The notes: generated from the letters alone by a model not told the origin. Positions 43,505 to 54,509 are shown, counted from the stretch's first letter. The stretch is 64,000 bases of DNA from Vreelandella venusta (GCF_007989605.1 NZ_BJUL01000002.1:299962-363961); one strand, 5' to 3'. Numbers and translations: made by a program.

Positions 43505-44182
43505 ATGAGTAATAACGATAAAAGTGTCGTCAGCCAGCTGCGAAAGCTGATCAGTGAGGGGGCATGCGCTCCTGGGGAGCGCCTTGGTGAAGTCGCGGTT
43601 GCGGAGCAGTTGGGGGTTTCGAGAACGCCGGTAAGACTGGCTTTTCGCACTCTGGAGCAGGAGGGGTTGCTGCAACAGGCGGGCAAGCGCGGGTTTATGG
43701 TGCGTGAGTTTACCCAGGCGGATGTGCACTGCGCGGTTGAGGTGCGTGGGGTGCTGGAAGGGCTGGCCGCTCGGCACCTGGCGGAGCAAGGGCTGCCGCC
43801 AGGTGTCGCTAAGGAGCTGGGTATTTGGATCCAAAAAGGGAAAAAGCTAATCGCCAAAGGCTACCTTGTAGAGTCCGATATCAATCAATGGAGCGAGCTT
43901 AATGCGCATTTTCACGGCATTATCATTCACTCCATCGGTAGCGGTGTCGTGGCGGATGCCATTGCAAGGAATAATCACCTTCCTTTCGCTGCCGCCGACT
44001 CAATCATCATTGATAGCGATGACTTAGAGCGAGAGTTTAAAAAGTTGCAATTAGCGCAGTTTCATCATGAGCTTATATTTCAGTCACTTAAACAGGGAGA
44101 GGGGGCGAGGGCAGAAATGCTGATGCGTGAGCATGCGTTGATTGGGTTGCGTTACCCTGAACTACTGGCTGATTTTGAATAG
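43505..44182 (+). CDS. vanR: GntR-family regulator VanR
   Basis: A 225-residue FadR-subfamily GntR protein. ATG 43505 is preferred (GAGAG upstream); the longer frame from 43472 covers promoter DNA. Winged HTH ~10-75 (ACAPGERLGEVAVAEQLGVSRTPVRLAFRTLEQEGLL), then an FCD ligand domain. Divergent from vanAB and near a VanR-type operator, it is the expected vanillate-responsive repressor. A second TTGGATCCAA lies inside its coding sequence at 43825-43834. Confidence 0.9.
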   Translation: MSNNDKSVVSQLRKLISEGACAPGERLGEVAVAEQLGVSRTPVRLAFRTLEQEGLLQQAGKRGFMVREFTQADVHCAVEVRGVLEGLAARHLAEQGLPPGVAKELGIWIQKGKKLIAKGYLVESDINQWSELNAHFHGIIIHSIGSGVVADAIARNNHLPFAAADSIIIDSDDLEREFKKLQLAQFHHELIFQSLKQGEGARAEMLMREHALIGLRYPELLADFE

Positions 44183-44280
44183 AAAGGTGGATTATTTAGT
44201 TACAATTTATAATTAAACCAAAGTGTTGATGGTTTTAAGTTGTTTAAATTCAATGGCTTATATTGATATTGAAATGAATC

Positions 44281-44312
44281 ACCTCCATTTTAATTGATAT
44301 ATGGAGGTTTTA
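44281..44312 (+). terminator. Terminator after vanR
   Basis: ACCTCCAT (44281-44288) pairs with ATGGAGGT (44301-44308), followed by TTTATT. It lies 98 bases after the vanR stop. Confidence 0.65.
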
Positions 44313-44390
44313 TTGTAGGGCTTGGGTGCGTAGTGCAGAGCAGGGTTCGCATTGAGAACCATTGCAGCTAACATGCGCCCTTCTCGCCCC

Positions 44391-44633
44391 CTGTGCGCTT
44401 GTTGCTGGTGCTGGGCTTAAACCAGGCGAGCTATGCCGCACTTTCGCCGGAGCTGAAACAGGTGATTAACGATAATGCCGGGCTTCGTGAAGCACAGCTC
44501 ATCGGTCAAGACGCGCTGGCAGGCGGCGGCTGAGACAGCCACGGCTCAGTGGATTAACTGAGGTTTTGATGGTCAATGGCTCTGTGATGAGGCGACACGC
44601 TTGGTAGAGAAGTATACTGAGCAGACTAAATAA
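44391..44633 (+). pseudogene. Degenerate C-terminal relic of a TRAP receptor (dctP)
   Basis: In the 540-base gap between vanR and the reductase gene, one frame reads LGLNQASYAALSPELKQVI and NDNAGLREAQLIGQD up to TGA 44531-44533. That corresponds to the NQ-SYD-LSPELKAVIDNNSG segment of the live DctP proteins in this window. After a frame change another stretch reads DGQWLCDEATRLVEKYTEQTK to TAA 44631-44633, like a DctP C-terminus. Internal stops and a frame change show that it is dead. The N-terminal two thirds are missing. Confidence 0.7.
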
Positions 44634-44722
44634 TCGTATTTTTTTACTCTGCGGCCGCCTTGGACTATTGGAAGGCGGCTTTTGGTGTGTTTTGTTGGCA
44701 AAAAAACAACATGTAGAGCTAG

Positions 44723-45703
44723 CTACTTAATAGTTTTATGCATATCAACTGATGTAGCCACTTCTAAGCGCCAGTCAATATGCCTAACAAGCCCCAGAAT
44801 AGTGCGGGTAACAGGCACCGCGATGCTGTGTTCTTCCGCACGGCGTACGGCAGCGCCACAAATAGCTTCAATTTCGGTAGGTCTTCTTGCAAGCACGTCC
44901 TGGAGCATAGACGGCTTATGAGAGCTGTGGTGCTCTAACGCTTCGTTCACTGTTTTTTCTATACGTTCACGCCGAATAGCAAAGCCGCATGCATGGGCAG
45001 TAGTACAAAGCTCACCAATAATTTGAAATGCAATTGCTCTAGTATCTGCATGATCGCCTACTTGGCCAACAGTTGATCTAGTGACTGCACAAAGGCCGTT
45101 TAAAGCGGCGTTAAATATCACTTTTTCCCAAATTGCCACCTCTACCTCAGGATCAACAATGGTTTTTATCCCGCTGTTTGTGAAGAACTCAGGTATATAA
45201 TTAAGTATCGGTGGCGCAACCGAAGATGAGGCGGCGGCTAGCCTGACAATGCCTTCACCATGAGACTCTACGCACCCTGGTTTCTTCATGTCTGCAGGAT
45301 AAGTAGTAATACCAATAATAATATTTTTTTGATCGACAAACTCCATAAGAGAAAGCTTGTTATCAAGCCCATTTTGCAAGCTTAAAAGAACAGTATTAGA
45401 ATCTATTGCTGAACGTATTGCTGTTATTGCCGACTTGGTGTGCATTGTTTTAGTAAAAACTATAATAAGGTCATAGGTTTTACTTACTTCCCAAGGAAAA
45501 AGCACCGGGACAGGAATTAGACGCTCTCCTTTATCCGTCTTGAGCTTGAGCCCCTTCTGGCGCAAAGCAACAACATGCTCCGCATTAACGTCAATCAGAG
45601 TAACGTCCGCGCCTCCTTCGGAAAGGGTCCCTCCTATTAGTCCGCCCATTGCGCCTGCACCAAGGATGGCGATGCTAGGTTCTTGCCTGATTGGGTTATC
45701 CAC
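44723..45703 (-). CDS. Ketopantoate reductase-family (ApbA/PanE-like) 2-hydroxyacid dehydrogenase
   Basis: 326 residues from GTG 45703, chosen because AGAGGA lies six bases upstream and the Rossmann motif GAGAMGGLIGG follows 14 residues later; the frame is open to 45829 but those 42 residues have no family similarity. Key residues of the family are kept: Lys ~194 in WEKVIFNAALNGL, Asn ~198, and the PSMLQD...TEIEAI region with the catalytic Glu. Ketopantoate reductases proper make pantoate, but the family also contains NAD-dependent D-mandelate dehydrogenases of Enterococcus. Because it neighbours benzoylformate decarboxylase, a 2-hydroxyacid/2-oxoacid role is plausible (inference). The gene is AT-richer than the pca and pch genes. 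Confidence 0.82.
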   Translation of the reverse strand: MDNPIRQEPSIAILGAGAMGGLIGGTLSEGGADVTLIDVNAEHVVALRQKGLKLKTDKGERLIPVPVLFPWEVSKTYDLIIVFTKTMHTKSAITAIRSAIDSNTVLLSLQNGLDNKLSLMEFVDQKNIIIGITTYPADMKKPGCVESHGEGIVRLAAASSSVAPPILNYIPEFFTNSGIKTIVDPEVEVAIWEKVIFNAALNGLCAVTRSTVGQVGDHADTRAIAFQIIGELCTTAHACGFAIRRERIEKTVNEALEHHSSHKPSMLQDVLARRPTEIEAICGAAVRRAEEHSIAVPVTRTILGLVRHIDWRLEVATSVDMHKTIK

Positions 45704-46076
45704 TATTTTTCCTCTTGATAAATCTGCGTATATACTTTTTTGGTTTGGCTTGTTTTGTAACGGAGTGAGCGTTTTAGATGGTTTTGAGTTGCTCTGATAA
45801 ACATCCATCAATGGGTTGTTAGCTATCACTTATACCGTTCTGTATATTGATAAATCAAATAGATGATTTGAGGGTTGTTTATAGATAGCGTTTATTTTGG
45901 TAGTTAACAATGTAGCCGTTAATTGTTCTAAGGGAAAGGCTGGAAGCGGTGTTTTATTAAGATGTTGTGCTCTATTTCGTTGGTGTTGAGTTGATGTTTA
46001 AACTTATATTATATGAAGAAGTTAAAGTGTTGAAAAAACAGCTGGGCTTGCGAAGGCTGCTTGTATTTGCCGAAAA
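45704..46076. other. AT-rich intergenic stretch without recognisable gene
   Basis: 373 bases between the LysR stop and the reductase GTG, both on the minus strand. I see no coding frame with family similarity, no RNA gene and no strong terminator. It presumably holds the promoter of the reductase gene. Confidence 0.4.
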
Positions 46077-46976
46077 TTACTGTTTATCAGTGATGGCGGT
46101 AATGATGCTTTCACAAAACCAACGTTGAGCTGGTGAGCGCGACGTATGCGCCTGCCAGTATAGTGTTACGTCGAATGGAGGCACTTCGAATGGTAACTCA
46201 AGTGCTTTTAGAGGTGCTTCATTTACAAAGGCAGAAGCAATTTGCTGAGGTAAAATCACTACTAAGTCACTCTTTTGTAGGACTCTTGGTAAAATGGAAA
46301 AGTGGGGCACCACGAGGCTAACTTTGCGTTTTAACCCAAGTCTTGCCAACACATCTTCAGCCAGGCCATGCCCTGACGAAGCAGCAACTACAGCATGCTT
46401 AGCATCCATAAATTGCTCCAAACTGAGATGATCATCAATACTTGGATGCTGACGATTCAGCAGGCAAACGTATCGCTCCTTGAGAATGATTTGGCGCTCC
46501 ACGCCAGAGGCAGTAATAGGCCTACTACAAATGACCGCATTAACTTTCCCTGCTGCCAGCCACTCTTCAACCTTGTCGATTTCCAAAGCAATGACTTCAA
46601 GCTCAACATTTGGCGCCTCGGTGTGCATATAAGAGAGAATTCGTGGCAATAGTGCCAGCTCACCGAGGTCAGTAAGCGCTAGTCGAAATCGCCTATGTGA
46701 AGAGTGCGGAGCAAATTCGCGATTTTCCTCCAGCGTACTGTCGATCTGAGCGAGCGAGTCGCGCAGCGTTGGGTAGAGCTGAATCGCTGTAAAGGTCGGC
46801 TCCATGCCGTCGCGAGACCGTACAAAAAGGCGGTCATCAAACAGGTCGCGCAATCTCGATAACGCGTAGCTTACGGATGGCTGAGTAACGTTCAAACGAT
46901 CCGCTGCTACCGTTACGCTACGGGCATCAAAGAGAGTGACAAATACCCTTACCAGATTTAGATCAATAGCCGCCAT
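46077..46976 (-). CDS. LysR-family regulator beside benzoylformate decarboxylase
   Basis: 299 residues with an N-terminal HTH (DLNLVRVFVTLFDARSVTVAADRLNVTQPSVSYALSRLRDLFDDRLFVR region, ~4-65) and a NodD/NahR-type effector domain. NahR-like LysR proteins often respond to aromatic acids. It is divergent from mdlC with 99 bases between, so it probably activates the mdlC-dctP-aldehyde dehydrogenase operon. The intergenic DNA has an AT-rich partial palindrome around 46990-47012, a possible binding site. Confidence 0.9.
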   Translation of the reverse strand: MAAIDLNLVRVFVTLFDARSVTVAADRLNVTQPSVSYALSRLRDLFDDRLFVRSRDGMEPTFTAIQLYPTLRDSLAQIDSTLEENREFAPHSSHRRFRLALTDLGELALLPRILSYMHTEAPNVELEVIALEIDKVEEWLAAGKVNAVICSRPITASGVERQIILKERYVCLLNRQHPSIDDHLSLEQFMDAKHAVVAASSGHGLAEDVLARLGLKRKVSLVVPHFSILPRVLQKSDLVVILPQQIASAFVNEAPLKALELPFEVPPFDVTLYWQAHTSRSPAQRWFCESIITAITDKQ

Positions 46977-47042
46977 GGAATAGATACCATTTATATTTTA
47001 TAGAACATATATTGATTTGATGGATGTTTAAAGGCCAATTAG

Positions 47043-48662
<1,620 letters not shown>

Positions 48663-48718
48663 TACGAAGCTATATCCAAGGGGCGTTGTAATCACGCCAA
48701 ACAATGAAGGTAATAACA

Positions 48719-49753
48719 ATGACAGAGAGTACCCTCATGATAAGAACCCTATCGCCACTGTTAGTCAGCATATCGACAGCCGTTCTATTTACGTCGGCTA
48801 ATGCTGATACGACACTCCGCATGGCCCACTTGTGGCCTGCCAGTTCGACGGTTAACCAGGAAATTTATCAAGCCTGGGCGCAACAAGTCGAGCAGGAGTC
48901 GAATGGCCAGTTAAAAGTAGAAGTCTACCCTTCTCAAACATTGAGCAAGGCTGACAAAGCTTACGAGGCAGCGGTTAATGGCATCGCTGACATTGCCATT
49001 ACTGTACAAGGCTATACTTCCGGCCGCTTCCCTCTCTCCGAAATCGTGCAACTTCCTGGCGTATCGACTAGCGCATCGCAAGGGGCCTGCATTTTACAGA
49101 CACTCTATGATGAAGGTGATATAGCCGAGGAGTATGAAGATGCCCATACGCTATTTCTATTCACCACTGGGCCAGCCTATTTACATACTCAAGATACCGC
49201 AGTTGAAACGCCCGCTGACTTAGCCGGCCTGAGGATGCGTCATCCCAGCGAGGTAGCCGGGGAAATGCTCACCAGTATGGGTGCGCACCCAGTGGGTATT
49301 CCTGCGCCAGATATTTATACGTCACTGCAGCGTGGTGTGATAGATGGATTGAGTTTCCCCTGGGAGGCCATGACGGTTTTTCGTATCAATGAGTTAGTGA
49401 ATCATCATTTGGAGTTGCCCTACTATACAGGTACGTTCGTGGCCACTATGAATCAGGCCTCTTATGATCGCCTCTCTCCTGAACTAAAAGCAGTGATTGA
49501 TAACAATAGCGGTATGGCATGGGCTAGCAAGGCTGGTCAAGTATTTGATGATATTGACAAAGCTGGTCGTGAAGAGGCGTTGGCTCAAGGTGATATTATC
49601 TATGCAGTGGAAGATCCACTTAATGACCCCGCCTGGGCTCCCCCTCTTGAGCAAGGCACTGAAAACTATCTAGAGCAACTTGAGCAGAGGGGCTTGGATA
49701 GCGCTCGTTCTGTCTACGAGAAAGCGTTAACGTTACGCGATCAGTGTGAATAA
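48719..49753 (+). CDS. dctP: Orphan TRAP solute receptor DctP, mdlC operon
   Basis: About 344 residues from ATG 48719 (AAGG nine bases upstream, overlapping another ATG at 48704). Signal peptide to about SANA, then motifs MAHLWPASS, GIADIAITVQGYTSGRFPL, GACILQTLYDEG and LQRGVIDGLSFPWEAM. Like its two paralogues it carries a Cys in the QGAC motif and one near the C-terminus, possibly a disulfide. It sits between mdlC and the aldehyde dehydrogenase without a permease. Its substrate is probably the aromatic 2-oxo or 2-hydroxy acid handled by MdlC (inference). Confidence 0.92.
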   Translation: MTESTLMIRTLSPLLVSISTAVLFTSANADTTLRMAHLWPASSTVNQEIYQAWAQQVEQESNGQLKVEVYPSQTLSKADKAYEAAVNGIADIAITVQGYTSGRFPLSEIVQLPGVSTSASQGACILQTLYDEGDIAEEYEDAHTLFLFTTGPAYLHTQDTAVETPADLAGLRMRHPSEVAGEMLTSMGAHPVGIPAPDIYTSLQRGVIDGLSFPWEAMTVFRINELVNHHLELPYYTGTFVATMNQASYDRLSPELKAVIDNNSGMAWASKAGQVFDDIDKAGREEALAQGDIIYAVEDPLNDPAWAPPLEQGTENYLEQLEQRGLDSARSVYEKALTLRDQCE

Positions 49754-49807
49754 TAAGTCTTGGCGCAACCGCAATCAGCCTTACCATTTACATTCTAGGA
49801 ATACGCC

Positions 49808-51259
49808 ATGAACACTCTCGACCTGCTTATCGGTGGCCATTTACGCCCAGCTCACGCGTCTGCCACCTTCGAGCACACCAACCCGCTAAGCGGAGAAACT
49901 GTCACTTGTATAGCGGCTGCATCGGCTGGCGATGCTCAGGCTGCCGCCGAGGCTGCAGCCCGTGCCTTCCCAGCTTGGTCAGCGACGGGCCCTGGCGAAA
50001 AGCGCGCCAAGCTGCTCAAGGCGGCAGAGATTATGGAGGCGCGCCAAGCCGACTTTATCGAACGCATGGTAGATGAAACCGGCGCTACGCCAGGCTGGGC
50101 AGGCTTTAACGTCATGGTCGCCGCCAGCATTCTGCGGGAGGCGGCGTCGCTGACTACGCAGGTCGGCGGCGAAGTAATACCCTCTAACGTGCCCAGCAGT
50201 TTAGCGATGGGCGTGAGGGTTCCTTGCGGCGTGGTGGTAGGGATCGCTCCCTGGAACGCGCCGATTATTTTGGGCACTCGTGCCATTGCAACACCTCTGG
50301 CGTGTGGCAATACAGTGATTCTTAAGGCCTCGGAACAGTGCCCCGCGACGCATCATCTGATTGGGGAGGTGCTGATCGAGGCTGGTTTGGGCGATGGCAT
50401 CGTTAATGTGGTGACCAATGCGCCGCCACAGGCCGCCGAGGTCGTCGAGGCCTTGATCGAGCATCAAGCCGTACGGCGTATCAACTTCACTGGTTCTACC
50501 CAGGTGGGGCGCATCATTGCTGAAAAAGCAGCGCGTCATCTTAAGCCAGTGCTATTGGAACTGGGCGGAAAAGCGCCGTTCGTGGTGCTTGACGATGCGG
50601 ATCTGGACGCTGCCGTTGAGGCGGCTGCTTTTGGTGCCTTCTTCAATCAAGGGCAGATCTGTATGTCCACTGAGCGGCTGATTGTGGTGGATGCGGTCGC
50701 TGATGCCTTCGTCGAAAAACTGGCTCGCAAAGCACAAGCGCTGCGCGCGGGCGATCCCCGGGGAGAAGGTAACGCGCTGGGTACGCTGATCAATCGCGAA
50801 TCGGGCGAGAAGCTCAACACCCTGCTTGACGACGCCCAACGGCATGGCGCTCGTTTAGCCTGTGGTGGTAAGGCCGAAGGCGTCATTATGCAGCCTACCG
50901 TGGTCGATGGGGTTACCAAGGCGATGCGCCTCTATGGCGAAGAGTCGTTTGGCCCGGTGGTGGCGCTGATGCGTGTCAAGGATGAGGAGGAAGCCCTGCG
51001 CGTGGCGAACGATAGTGAATATGGCCTTTCTGCCGCCGTCTTCAGCCGCGATACCGCCCGGGCGATGCAGTTTGCCCAGCGTATTGAGTCGGGTATTTGC
51101 CATATCAACGCCCCCACCGTGCACGACGAGCCCCAGATGCCTTTTGGAGGCGTTAAATCGAGCGGTTATGGACGCTTTGGCGGTAAGGCCGGAATCGAGG
51201 AGTTTACCGATCTTCGTTGGATGACTATGCAGCTTGGCCCGCGCCATTATCCCATTTAG
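49808..51259 (+). CDS. Aryl-aldehyde dehydrogenase (vanillin/benzaldehyde/salicylaldehyde dehydrogenase type)
   Basis: A 483-residue NAD(P)-dependent aldehyde dehydrogenase. Rossmann region GIAPWNAPIILGTRAIATPLACGNTVILKASE, catalytic Glu in LELGGKAPF and nucleophilic Cys in FFNQGQICMSTERLIV, all with the variants characteristic of the vanillin/salicylaldehyde dehydrogenase branch. As the gene after mdlC it should oxidise the benzaldehyde released there; vanillin is an alternative substrate that would feed VanAB. A strong terminator follows. Confidence 0.92.
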   Translation: MNTLDLLIGGHLRPAHASATFEHTNPLSGETVTCIAAASAGDAQAAAEAAARAFPAWSATGPGEKRAKLLKAAEIMEARQADFIERMVDETGATPGWAGFNVMVAASILREAASLTTQVGGEVIPSNVPSSLAMGVRVPCGVVVGIAPWNAPIILGTRAIATPLACGNTVILKASEQCPATHHLIGEVLIEAGLGDGIVNVVTNAPPQAAEVVEALIEHQAVRRINFTGSTQVGRIIAEKAARHLKPVLLELGGKAPFVVLDDADLDAAVEAAAFGAFFNQGQICMSTERLIVVDAVADAFVEKLARKAQALRAGDPRGEGNALGTLINRESGEKLNTLLDDAQRHGARLACGGKAEGVIMQPTVVDGVTKAMRLYGEESFGPVVALMRVKDEEEALRVANDSEYGLSAAVFSRDTARAMQFAQRIESGICHINAPTVHDEPQMPFGGVKSSGYGRFGGKAGIEEFTDLRWMTMQLGPRHYPI

Positions 51260-51290
51260 ATAAGTGCCTGACACCCCTGCATTTGTCAGT

Positions 51291-51323
51291 AAGCCGCCGT
51301 TGCACTAGTGCAGGCGGCTTTTT
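51291..51323 (+). terminator. Terminator of the mdlC operon
   Basis: AAGCCGCC / GGCGGCTT closes around the palindrome TGCACTAGTGCA and is followed by TTTTT; 31 bases after the aldehyde dehydrogenase stop. Between here and 51568 I see no gene. Confidence 0.88.
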
Positions 51324-51568
51324 CATTGATGTATCAGGAGATGACTAATCGCGTGGTTATTCGGTCATTCGACTATGGTCGTGCTGTCATATTGTAAAAG
51401 TCCAATTTTTTGATGCTATTTTGCTGTTGGGGCGAGACAACTGGCTGGAGCGCTGGTGATCTTTGATCGTGAGGGTATTAAGGCTAGCTGCGGTGCCTAA
51501 ACATAGACGAATGTCGATTAGCCTTACGCCTGATAGTGGACTAATGTGGTTGCTTGAAGCGAACTAGT

Positions 51569-51583
51569 ATTCGCTATGCGAAC
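51569..51583 (+). promoter_or_regulatory. IclR-type palindrome upstream of the dctPQM operon
   Basis: ATTCG-CTATG-CGAAC, the same layout as the boxes before pcaB and pcaI with one mismatch; the inner part TTCGCTATGCGAA is a perfect palindrome. It lies 34 bases before the dctP ATG. A half site CGAAC occurs at about 51559-51563. Confidence 0.55.
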
Positions 51584-51616
51584 TTAGAATAATCCAAGAA
51601 CGTCCTGGAGGCTCCC

Positions 51617-52642
51617 ATGAAAATGTCCTTATCCCGATGCATTTTGGCAGCGGCAATTACTGGTCTGGCCGTTAGCTCTGCCCAGGCAGAGACCACCCTG
51701 CGTATGGCCCACTTTTGGCCTGGCCCTTCAGGCGTTAATCAGGATGTTTTGCAAGCATGGGCCGATACCATTGCCGAAGAGTCCAATGGCGATCTCACTA
51801 TTCAAATGTTTCCCGCCGGTACCTTAGCCAAACCGGACTCCATTTATGAAGCCGCGGCCAATGGTATTGCCGATATTGGTGCCACTGCCCAGGGCTATAC
51901 GGCCGGTCGTTTCCCGCTGTCGCAAATTGTTGAGCTACCGGGTGTAGCCAGCACCGCGACACAAGGGGCTTGTGTGCTACAGACGCTCTACGACGATGGC
52001 CATTTGGACAGCGAATACGAAGATACTCGTCCGCTATTTATGTTTACCACAGGCCCAGGTGGCATCCACACTATTGGCACCGACGTACAAACGCCCGCTG
52101 ATCTCCAAGGACTGCGCATTCGCCGTCCCACCGCGGTGGCGGGCGAGATGCTGGAAAATATGGGCGCAAGCCCGGTGGGCATGCCTGCGCCTGATATTTA
52201 TACCTCCATGCAGCGTGGCGTTATTGATGGCCTGAGTTTTCCCTGGGAAGGTCTGAAAGGCTTCCGTATTAACGAACTCGTCAACTACCACACCGAGGTG
52301 CCGTTCTACACGCTGATCTTTGTGGCTACTATGAATCAGCGTAGCTATGACAGCCTGACTCCCGAGCAGCAGGCGGTGATCGATAATAACTCCGGTATGA
52401 AATGGGCTGAAAACGCCGGTGCAGTATTTGATCGTCTCGACGTTGAAGGCAAGCAAGAGGCGGTCGACGCGGGCCATACCATTCGCGAAATTGAAAATCC
52501 GCTGGCGCATCCTGACTGGCAGGAGCCGCTTGAAACAGGCATCGAAAATTACCTAACGCAGCTGGAAGAGCGCGGTCTTGATCAGGCGCGGGATGTCTAT
52601 CAGGCGGCATTGGCAGCCAGTGAGTCTTGCAGCGCCCAATAG
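51617..52642 (+). CDS. dctP: TRAP solute receptor DctP with cognate permease
   Basis: 341 residues with a signal peptide ending SSAQAE; GGAGG precedes ATG 51617. Motifs MAHFWPGPS, GIADIGATAQGYTAGRFPL, GACVLQTLYDDG, GLRIRRPTAVAGEML and MQRGVIDGLSFPWEGL. It is strongly similar to the orphan receptors at 40237 and 48719 and is the only one of the three followed by dctQ and dctM. The operator-like box upstream resembles those of pca genes, so the ligand is probably an aromatic acid such as protocatechuate or 4-hydroxybenzoate (inference). Confidence 0.94.
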   Translation: MKMSLSRCILAAAITGLAVSSAQAETTLRMAHFWPGPSGVNQDVLQAWADTIAEESNGDLTIQMFPAGTLAKPDSIYEAAANGIADIGATAQGYTAGRFPLSQIVELPGVASTATQGACVLQTLYDDGHLDSEYEDTRPLFMFTTGPGGIHTIGTDVQTPADLQGLRIRRPTAVAGEMLENMGASPVGMPAPDIYTSMQRGVIDGLSFPWEGLKGFRINELVNYHTEVPFYTLIFVATMNQRSYDSLTPEQQAVIDNNSGMKWAENAGAVFDRLDVEGKQEAVDAGHTIREIENPLAHPDWQEPLETGIENYLTQLEERGLDQARDVYQAALAASESCSAQ

Positions 52643-52654
52643 GGGTAATGTGTC

Positions 52655-53182
52655 ATGCAGTCTACTCTTTACCGTGCCAGCCATTGGTTGGCCCTTATTT
52701 GTCGCTTGGTGGCCGGGGTCGCTTTGATTGGCCTGCTGGCGGTTACCATTGCTGATGTCAGTACACGCTACCTTTCCCGGTTGACGGAGGGCGCGATTGC
52801 GCTGCGCGTATCGGGGAGCGTGGAGTTGGTTAGCTATTTGATGCTGTTTGCGCTATTGGCAGCGATGGCGGCTAATGTCGAAAAAAGTCAAGTGGTGGTG
52901 GAGGCGTTCTCACATCGCTTACCACAAGCAATCAAAAATCGCGTGCAAGGCGTCTTTTTGCTCGGTTTTATGGCGCTGGGGCTAATCCTGTTTGTGGGGT
53001 TACTGGATTCTGCTGCTGCCGCTACGCGGCACGGAGAAATAACCCAAGACTTGCGATTGCCCATGGGGCCGATTTACCAATTGGCTGCGGTGCTTAGTTT
53101 GCTATTAGGGATACGCAGCTTTATTCACGCCTTGCTAGGCATGATTTATGCGGCGGGTGAGGAGGCGGCTCATGGGGAGTGA
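52655..53182 (+). CDS. dctQ: TRAP small permease (DctQ), shared aromatic-acid system
   Basis: A 175-residue DctQ protein with four hydrophobic segments (about 13-33, 58-80, 95-118, 135-160). Family features: DVSTRYLSRL and GSVELVSYLMLFALLAAMAANVEKSQVVVEAF. It starts 12 bases after dctP and overlaps dctM by 11 bases. Confidence 0.92.
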   Translation: MQSTLYRASHWLALICRLVAGVALIGLLAVTIADVSTRYLSRLTEGAIALRVSGSVELVSYLMLFALLAAMAANVEKSQVVVEAFSHRLPQAIKNRVQGVFLLGFMALGLILFVGLLDSAAAATRHGEITQDLRLPMGPIYQLAAVLSLLLGIRSFIHALLGMIYAAGEEAAHGE

Positions 53183-54461
53183 AGCGATTGGTGCCATTGG
53201 GCTAGGGCTTTTATTGGTATTGATGATTCTGCGCGTACCGGTTGCCCTCACGATGCTGATCGTGGGAGTGGTAGGGTTTGCCCAGATCATTAGCTGGGAT
53301 GCGGCCGTTGCACAATTAAAAACCGTTCCGGTTGAGGTGCTGTCTAACTACAGTTTCAGCGCCGTGCCCATGTTTATTTTAATGGGCGTACTGGCTGCCC
53401 ACTCGGGGATGGCCGGTAAGCTGTTTGATTCTACTCGTATTATTTGCGGTGGCTGGAAGGGCGGCCTAGCAATTGCGGCGGTGGGCTCTTGCGGCATCTT
53501 TTCAGCTATCTCCGGTTCATCGCTTGCGACGGCGAGCACCATGACCCGGGTGGCGCTGCCGGAGATGGAGCGCTATGGCTATAACCGTGGCTTAGCCACC
53601 GGTGCGCTGGCCGCAGGCGGCACGCTGGGTATTATGATTCCGCCCAGTATTGCGCTGCTAATCTACGCCATTCTTACTGAACAGTCAGTGGGCGATATGT
53701 TTATGGCGGGGCTAATTCCTGGCCTGCTGGGGCTGGTGATGTACTCCCTGACCATTACCGTGGTGATGTACCTGCGTCCCTCCCTAGCGGTAGCGGGGGA
53801 GCCCACTGCCTGGAAAGAGAAGCTGCTCTCGCTTACCGGCTTAGTGCCCTTCTTTGGCGTTTTTCTGGTGATGATTTTAGGTATCTATTTTGGTGCCTTT
53901 ACACCCACCGAGGGGGCCAGTGTCGGCGCATTCGCCACGCTGCTCTACGCTCTGGTAAAAGGCATGCGCGGTGCCCAATTATGGCACAGCGTACAGGAAA
54001 CACTGGCGCTCTCGGCGGTGGTGTTCTTTATGCTGGTAGGGGCTGAAACTCTGGGTTACTTCATCTCGGTGTCGCGCATTTCGTTCTCCATCACTGACCT
54101 GCTCTACGGTATGGATCTAACGCCCATCGTCGTAGTGCTGTGCATCCTGGCGCTCTACTTTGTGCTGGGCATGTTTATGGACTCCATCGCCATGCTGGTG
54201 ATCACCGTGCCGGTGGTTTACCCGATTATTCAGGCAATGGGTATCGACCCTGTATGGTTCGGTATTCTTACCGTGCTAACGGTAGAGCTGGGGCTAATGA
54301 CCCCGCCGGTGGGGATGAATGTGTTCGTGATTAAAGCGATGGCACCGCATGTCGGGCTAGGGGAGATATTTAAAGGGGTGGCGCCTTTTGTGGTCTCTGA
54401 CTTAATACGACTAGCGCTATTAATCGCCTTCCCTATTTTGAGCACTCTGTTTCTGCTCTAG
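53172..54461 (+). CDS. dctM: TRAP large permease (DctM), shared aromatic-acid system
   Basis: About 429 residues from ATG 53172 (GGAGG six bases upstream, inside dctQ). Twelve or so hydrophobic helices and motifs FSAISGSSLATASTMTRVALPEM, GTLGIMIPPSIALLIYAI and GLMTPPVGMNVFVIKAM. It is the only large permease in the 39-64 kb aromatic region and therefore a candidate to serve all three DctP paralogues there. Confidence 0.94.
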   Translation: MGSEAIGAIGLGLLLVLMILRVPVALTMLIVGVVGFAQIISWDAAVAQLKTVPVEVLSNYSFSAVPMFILMGVLAAHSGMAGKLFDSTRIICGGWKGGLAIAAVGSCGIFSAISGSSLATASTMTRVALPEMERYGYNRGLATGALAAGGTLGIMIPPSIALLIYAILTEQSVGDMFMAGLIPGLLGLVMYSLTITVVMYLRPSLAVAGEPTAWKEKLLSLTGLVPFFGVFLVMILGIYFGAFTPTEGASVGAFATLLYALVKGMRGAQLWHSVQETLALSAVVFFMLVGAETLGYFISVSRISFSITDLLYGMDLTPIVVVLCILALYFVLGMFMDSIAMLVITVPVVYPIIQAMGIDPVWFGILTVLTVELGLMTPPVGMNVFVIKAMAPHVGLGEIFKGVAPFVVSDLIRLALLIAFPILSTLFLL

Positions 54462-54509
54462 ACTGCTGCTGTTTTCTAAGGTGCGGCTTATTCGATACGT
54501 TTGCTGGAT

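Noticed and set aside
45704..45829. 42-residue N-terminal extension of the ketopantoate-reductase-family gene
   Set aside because: Unlike any family N-terminus; GTG 45703 has a good AGAGGA site and places the Rossmann motif at the normal distance.
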